Assembly (NCBI RefSeq): GCF_018326005.1
Contig: NZ_AP021903.1
Coordinates: forward strand, 2,606,001-2,670,000
Length of the DNA: 64,000 nt
Direction of reading: 5' to 3'
DNA from: Pseudomonas sp. Seg1
GTDB lineage: Bacteria; Pseudomonadota; Gammaproteobacteria; Pseudomonadales; Pseudomonadaceae
Under the pieces are notes generated by a model, which saw only the letters and a program-made list of their open reading frames with translations, was not told where the DNA came from and ran no database searches. Both the position numbers and the translations under genes were made by a program. Positions 62,937 to 64,000 of the stretch are shown one piece after another (the first letter of the stretch is position 1; the number at the start of each line of letters is the position of its first letter).

Positions 62937-64000
62937 TTAGAACCGGGTTTGTACCGCCAGTTCGAAGGTACGCGGTGTGCCCAGGTAATACGCCGGCGAC
63001 ACATGCGCGAATTCGGCATACACCTCATTGGTCAAATTGCGCACGCGGCCGGTGACGGTGGTGTGCGAATCAACCTTGTAGCTGAGGAAGCTGCCAAACA
63101 ACGTGTAAGACGGCACGGTCATGGTGTTGGCGCTGTCGGCAAACACCGAGGCCACGTAACGCGCATCGACTCCGCCTTGCCAATGCGGTGAGAAATCATA
63201 GGTCAGCCACAGATTGCCGACCCGGTCCGGAACGTTGGTCGGCGTGTTGCCCTTGCGCGACACCACCACGCCAGCGGCATTCTTTTCAGTGAAGTCATCG
63301 TACTGCGCGTCGACCCAGGCGAAGTTGCCCTCGGCGAGCAGTTTGTCGGTGATCCGCAATGAGCTGGCAATCTCGATGCCTTTTGACGTCTGCTGGCCGA
63401 CCGGAATGCTGCTGGTCGGGTCCAGCGGATCGGTAACGGCGAAGTCCTTTCGTTCGATGGTGTAGGCCGCCACCGTGGCCGAGCCGCGTCCGTTCAGATA
63501 GTCGAACTTGCTGCCGATTTCCCATTGTTTGCCGGTCGAGACGTCGAAGTCTTGCGTGCCGTTCGGTTGCTCCGCCGCAGTGCTGTACTGCACGTAGACA
63601 TTGGCCGACGGGATGAACTGATAGGTCAACCCGGCACGACCGGTCAGCGGTTCCCAGCTACGTTTGAGATGCTTTGGATTGGTCGCGGTGACGGTGCGGT
63701 GGTTGGTCACATCGAGGTCGATATCGTCATAACGCAGGCCGGTGAGCAGCGACAGTTTGTCGGTCAGCGCCAGGCGGTTTTCCACAAACAGCGCTTTGGT
63801 GGTGACCTCGTTGGTCTTGTCGCTGATCAGCTTGGGATTGGTGCCGGGAATATCGTAGAAATGCCCGGGCCGATAGCTGTTCGGGTCCACCGTGCTCGCG
63901 CCTTTGATGTTGAGCGGCGAGTTGGTGGTCTGATTGACCTTGTACTCGAAGCCACCGGACCACGTCGTGTCCAGACCGAACAGCGTGTTGTCGTGACGCA
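62937..64000 (-). CDS. TonB-dependent siderophore receptor, C-terminal part (5' end beyond window)
   Basis: Open frame of 354 codons from the right edge to the stop at 62937. It shows beta-barrel strands of a TonB receptor: HDNTLFGLDTTWSGGFEYK, LSLLTGLRYDDIDLDV, TGRAGLTYQFIPSANVYVQYSTA, KQWEIGSKFDYLNGRGSATVAAY, and the end RTFELAVQTRF with the C-terminal Phe needed for assembly. The plug domain and signal peptide lie outside. It most resembles FhuA/FoxA-like ferric-siderophore receptors; the substrate is unknown. Confidence 0.93.
   Translation of the reverse strand, partial: RHDNTLFGLDTTWSGGFEYKVNQTTNSPLNIKGASTVDPNSYRPGHFYDIPGTNPKLISDKTNEVTTKALFVENRLALTDKLSLLTGLRYDDIDLDVTNHRTVTATNPKHLKRSWEPLTGRAGLTYQFIPSANVYVQYSTAAEQPNGTQDFDVSTGKQWEIGSKFDYLNGRGSATVAAYTIERKDFAVTDPLDPTSSIPVGQQTSKGIEIASSLRITDKLLAEGNFAWVDAQYDDFTEKNAAGVVVSRKGNTPTNVPDRVGNLWLTYDFSPHWQGGVDARYVASVFADSANTMTVPSYTLFGSFLSYKVDSHTTVTGRVRNLTNEVYAEFAHVSPAYYLGTPRTFELAVQTRF

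Overview
The window reads as a chromosomal segment of a Pseudomonas of the fluorescens group. This is an inference from high GC, a serralysin-type alkaline protease, the layout of the iol (myo-inositol) locus, an ars operon, a DksA2-like protein, and many short inverted REP-type repeats between genes (for example gtgggagcgggcttgcccgc pairs). I saw no rRNA, tRNA, CRISPR array, transposase or complete prophage.

Layout. 1-5.2 kb: end of an unknown gene, a GNAT acetyltransferase, topoisomerase III with a LexA-like box upstream, an orphan serralysin and a DUF427 protein. 5.3-9.1 kb: a minus-strand trio made of a papain-like/lipase-like fusion, a PA-IL-like beta-sandwich protein and an SGNH hydrolase. 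9.4-13.8 kb: an MHS-type transporter, a GMC oxidoreductase and a divergent LysR. 14.0-15.6 kb: arsR-arsC-arsH with no efflux pump gene. 15.6-21.9 kb: a seven-gene, mostly overlapping operon (thermostable-hemolysin-like protein, acyl-CoA synthetase-like ligase, UndA/TenA-like putative di-iron oxidase, SDR, TPR protein, response regulator, histidine kinase). It is preceded by two facing PmrA/BqsR-like boxes shared with a divergent cytochrome b561 gene. 22.8-27.5 kb: AraC regulator, LysE exporter, Sel1 lipoprotein, acetyltransferases and a lipoprotein.

27.7-33.6 kb is an accessory block with less GC-biased codon use. Two near-identical small genes (DUF6124-like) each follow a structured leader of about 215 nt. 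In each leader a central antisense strand can pair either with an upstream mimic or with the gene's own Shine-Dalgarno region. The variable strands co-vary between the two copies, which is the logic of phage C4 antisense RNA. A GIY-YIG nuclease gene lies between the copies. A DUF2235 (Tle-type) phospholipase effector gene with three tandem DUF2931 lipoprotein (likely immunity) genes follows, and a 7-codon remnant of an effector tail precedes the third.

33.8-37.2 kb: a clavaminate-synthase-like oxygenase, a TSUP exporter and a YbaK-type tRNA deacylase diverge from a LysR gene; this could be a cassette that makes, exports and tolerates a modified amino acid. 37.4-40.3 kb: an unknown protein, a PchB-like isochorismate-pyruvate lyase, an AlkD-like DNA repair protein and a GST. 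40.4-57.2 kb: the complete inositol catabolic and ABC uptake locus with its RpiR-type regulator and candidate operators, interrupted by an exact 271-bp tandem duplication at the iolC/iolE junction. 57.5-64 kb: a DksA2-like protein, a chemoreceptor, small proteins, a glycine-betaine/choline-type binding protein and the 3' part of a TonB-dependent receptor gene.
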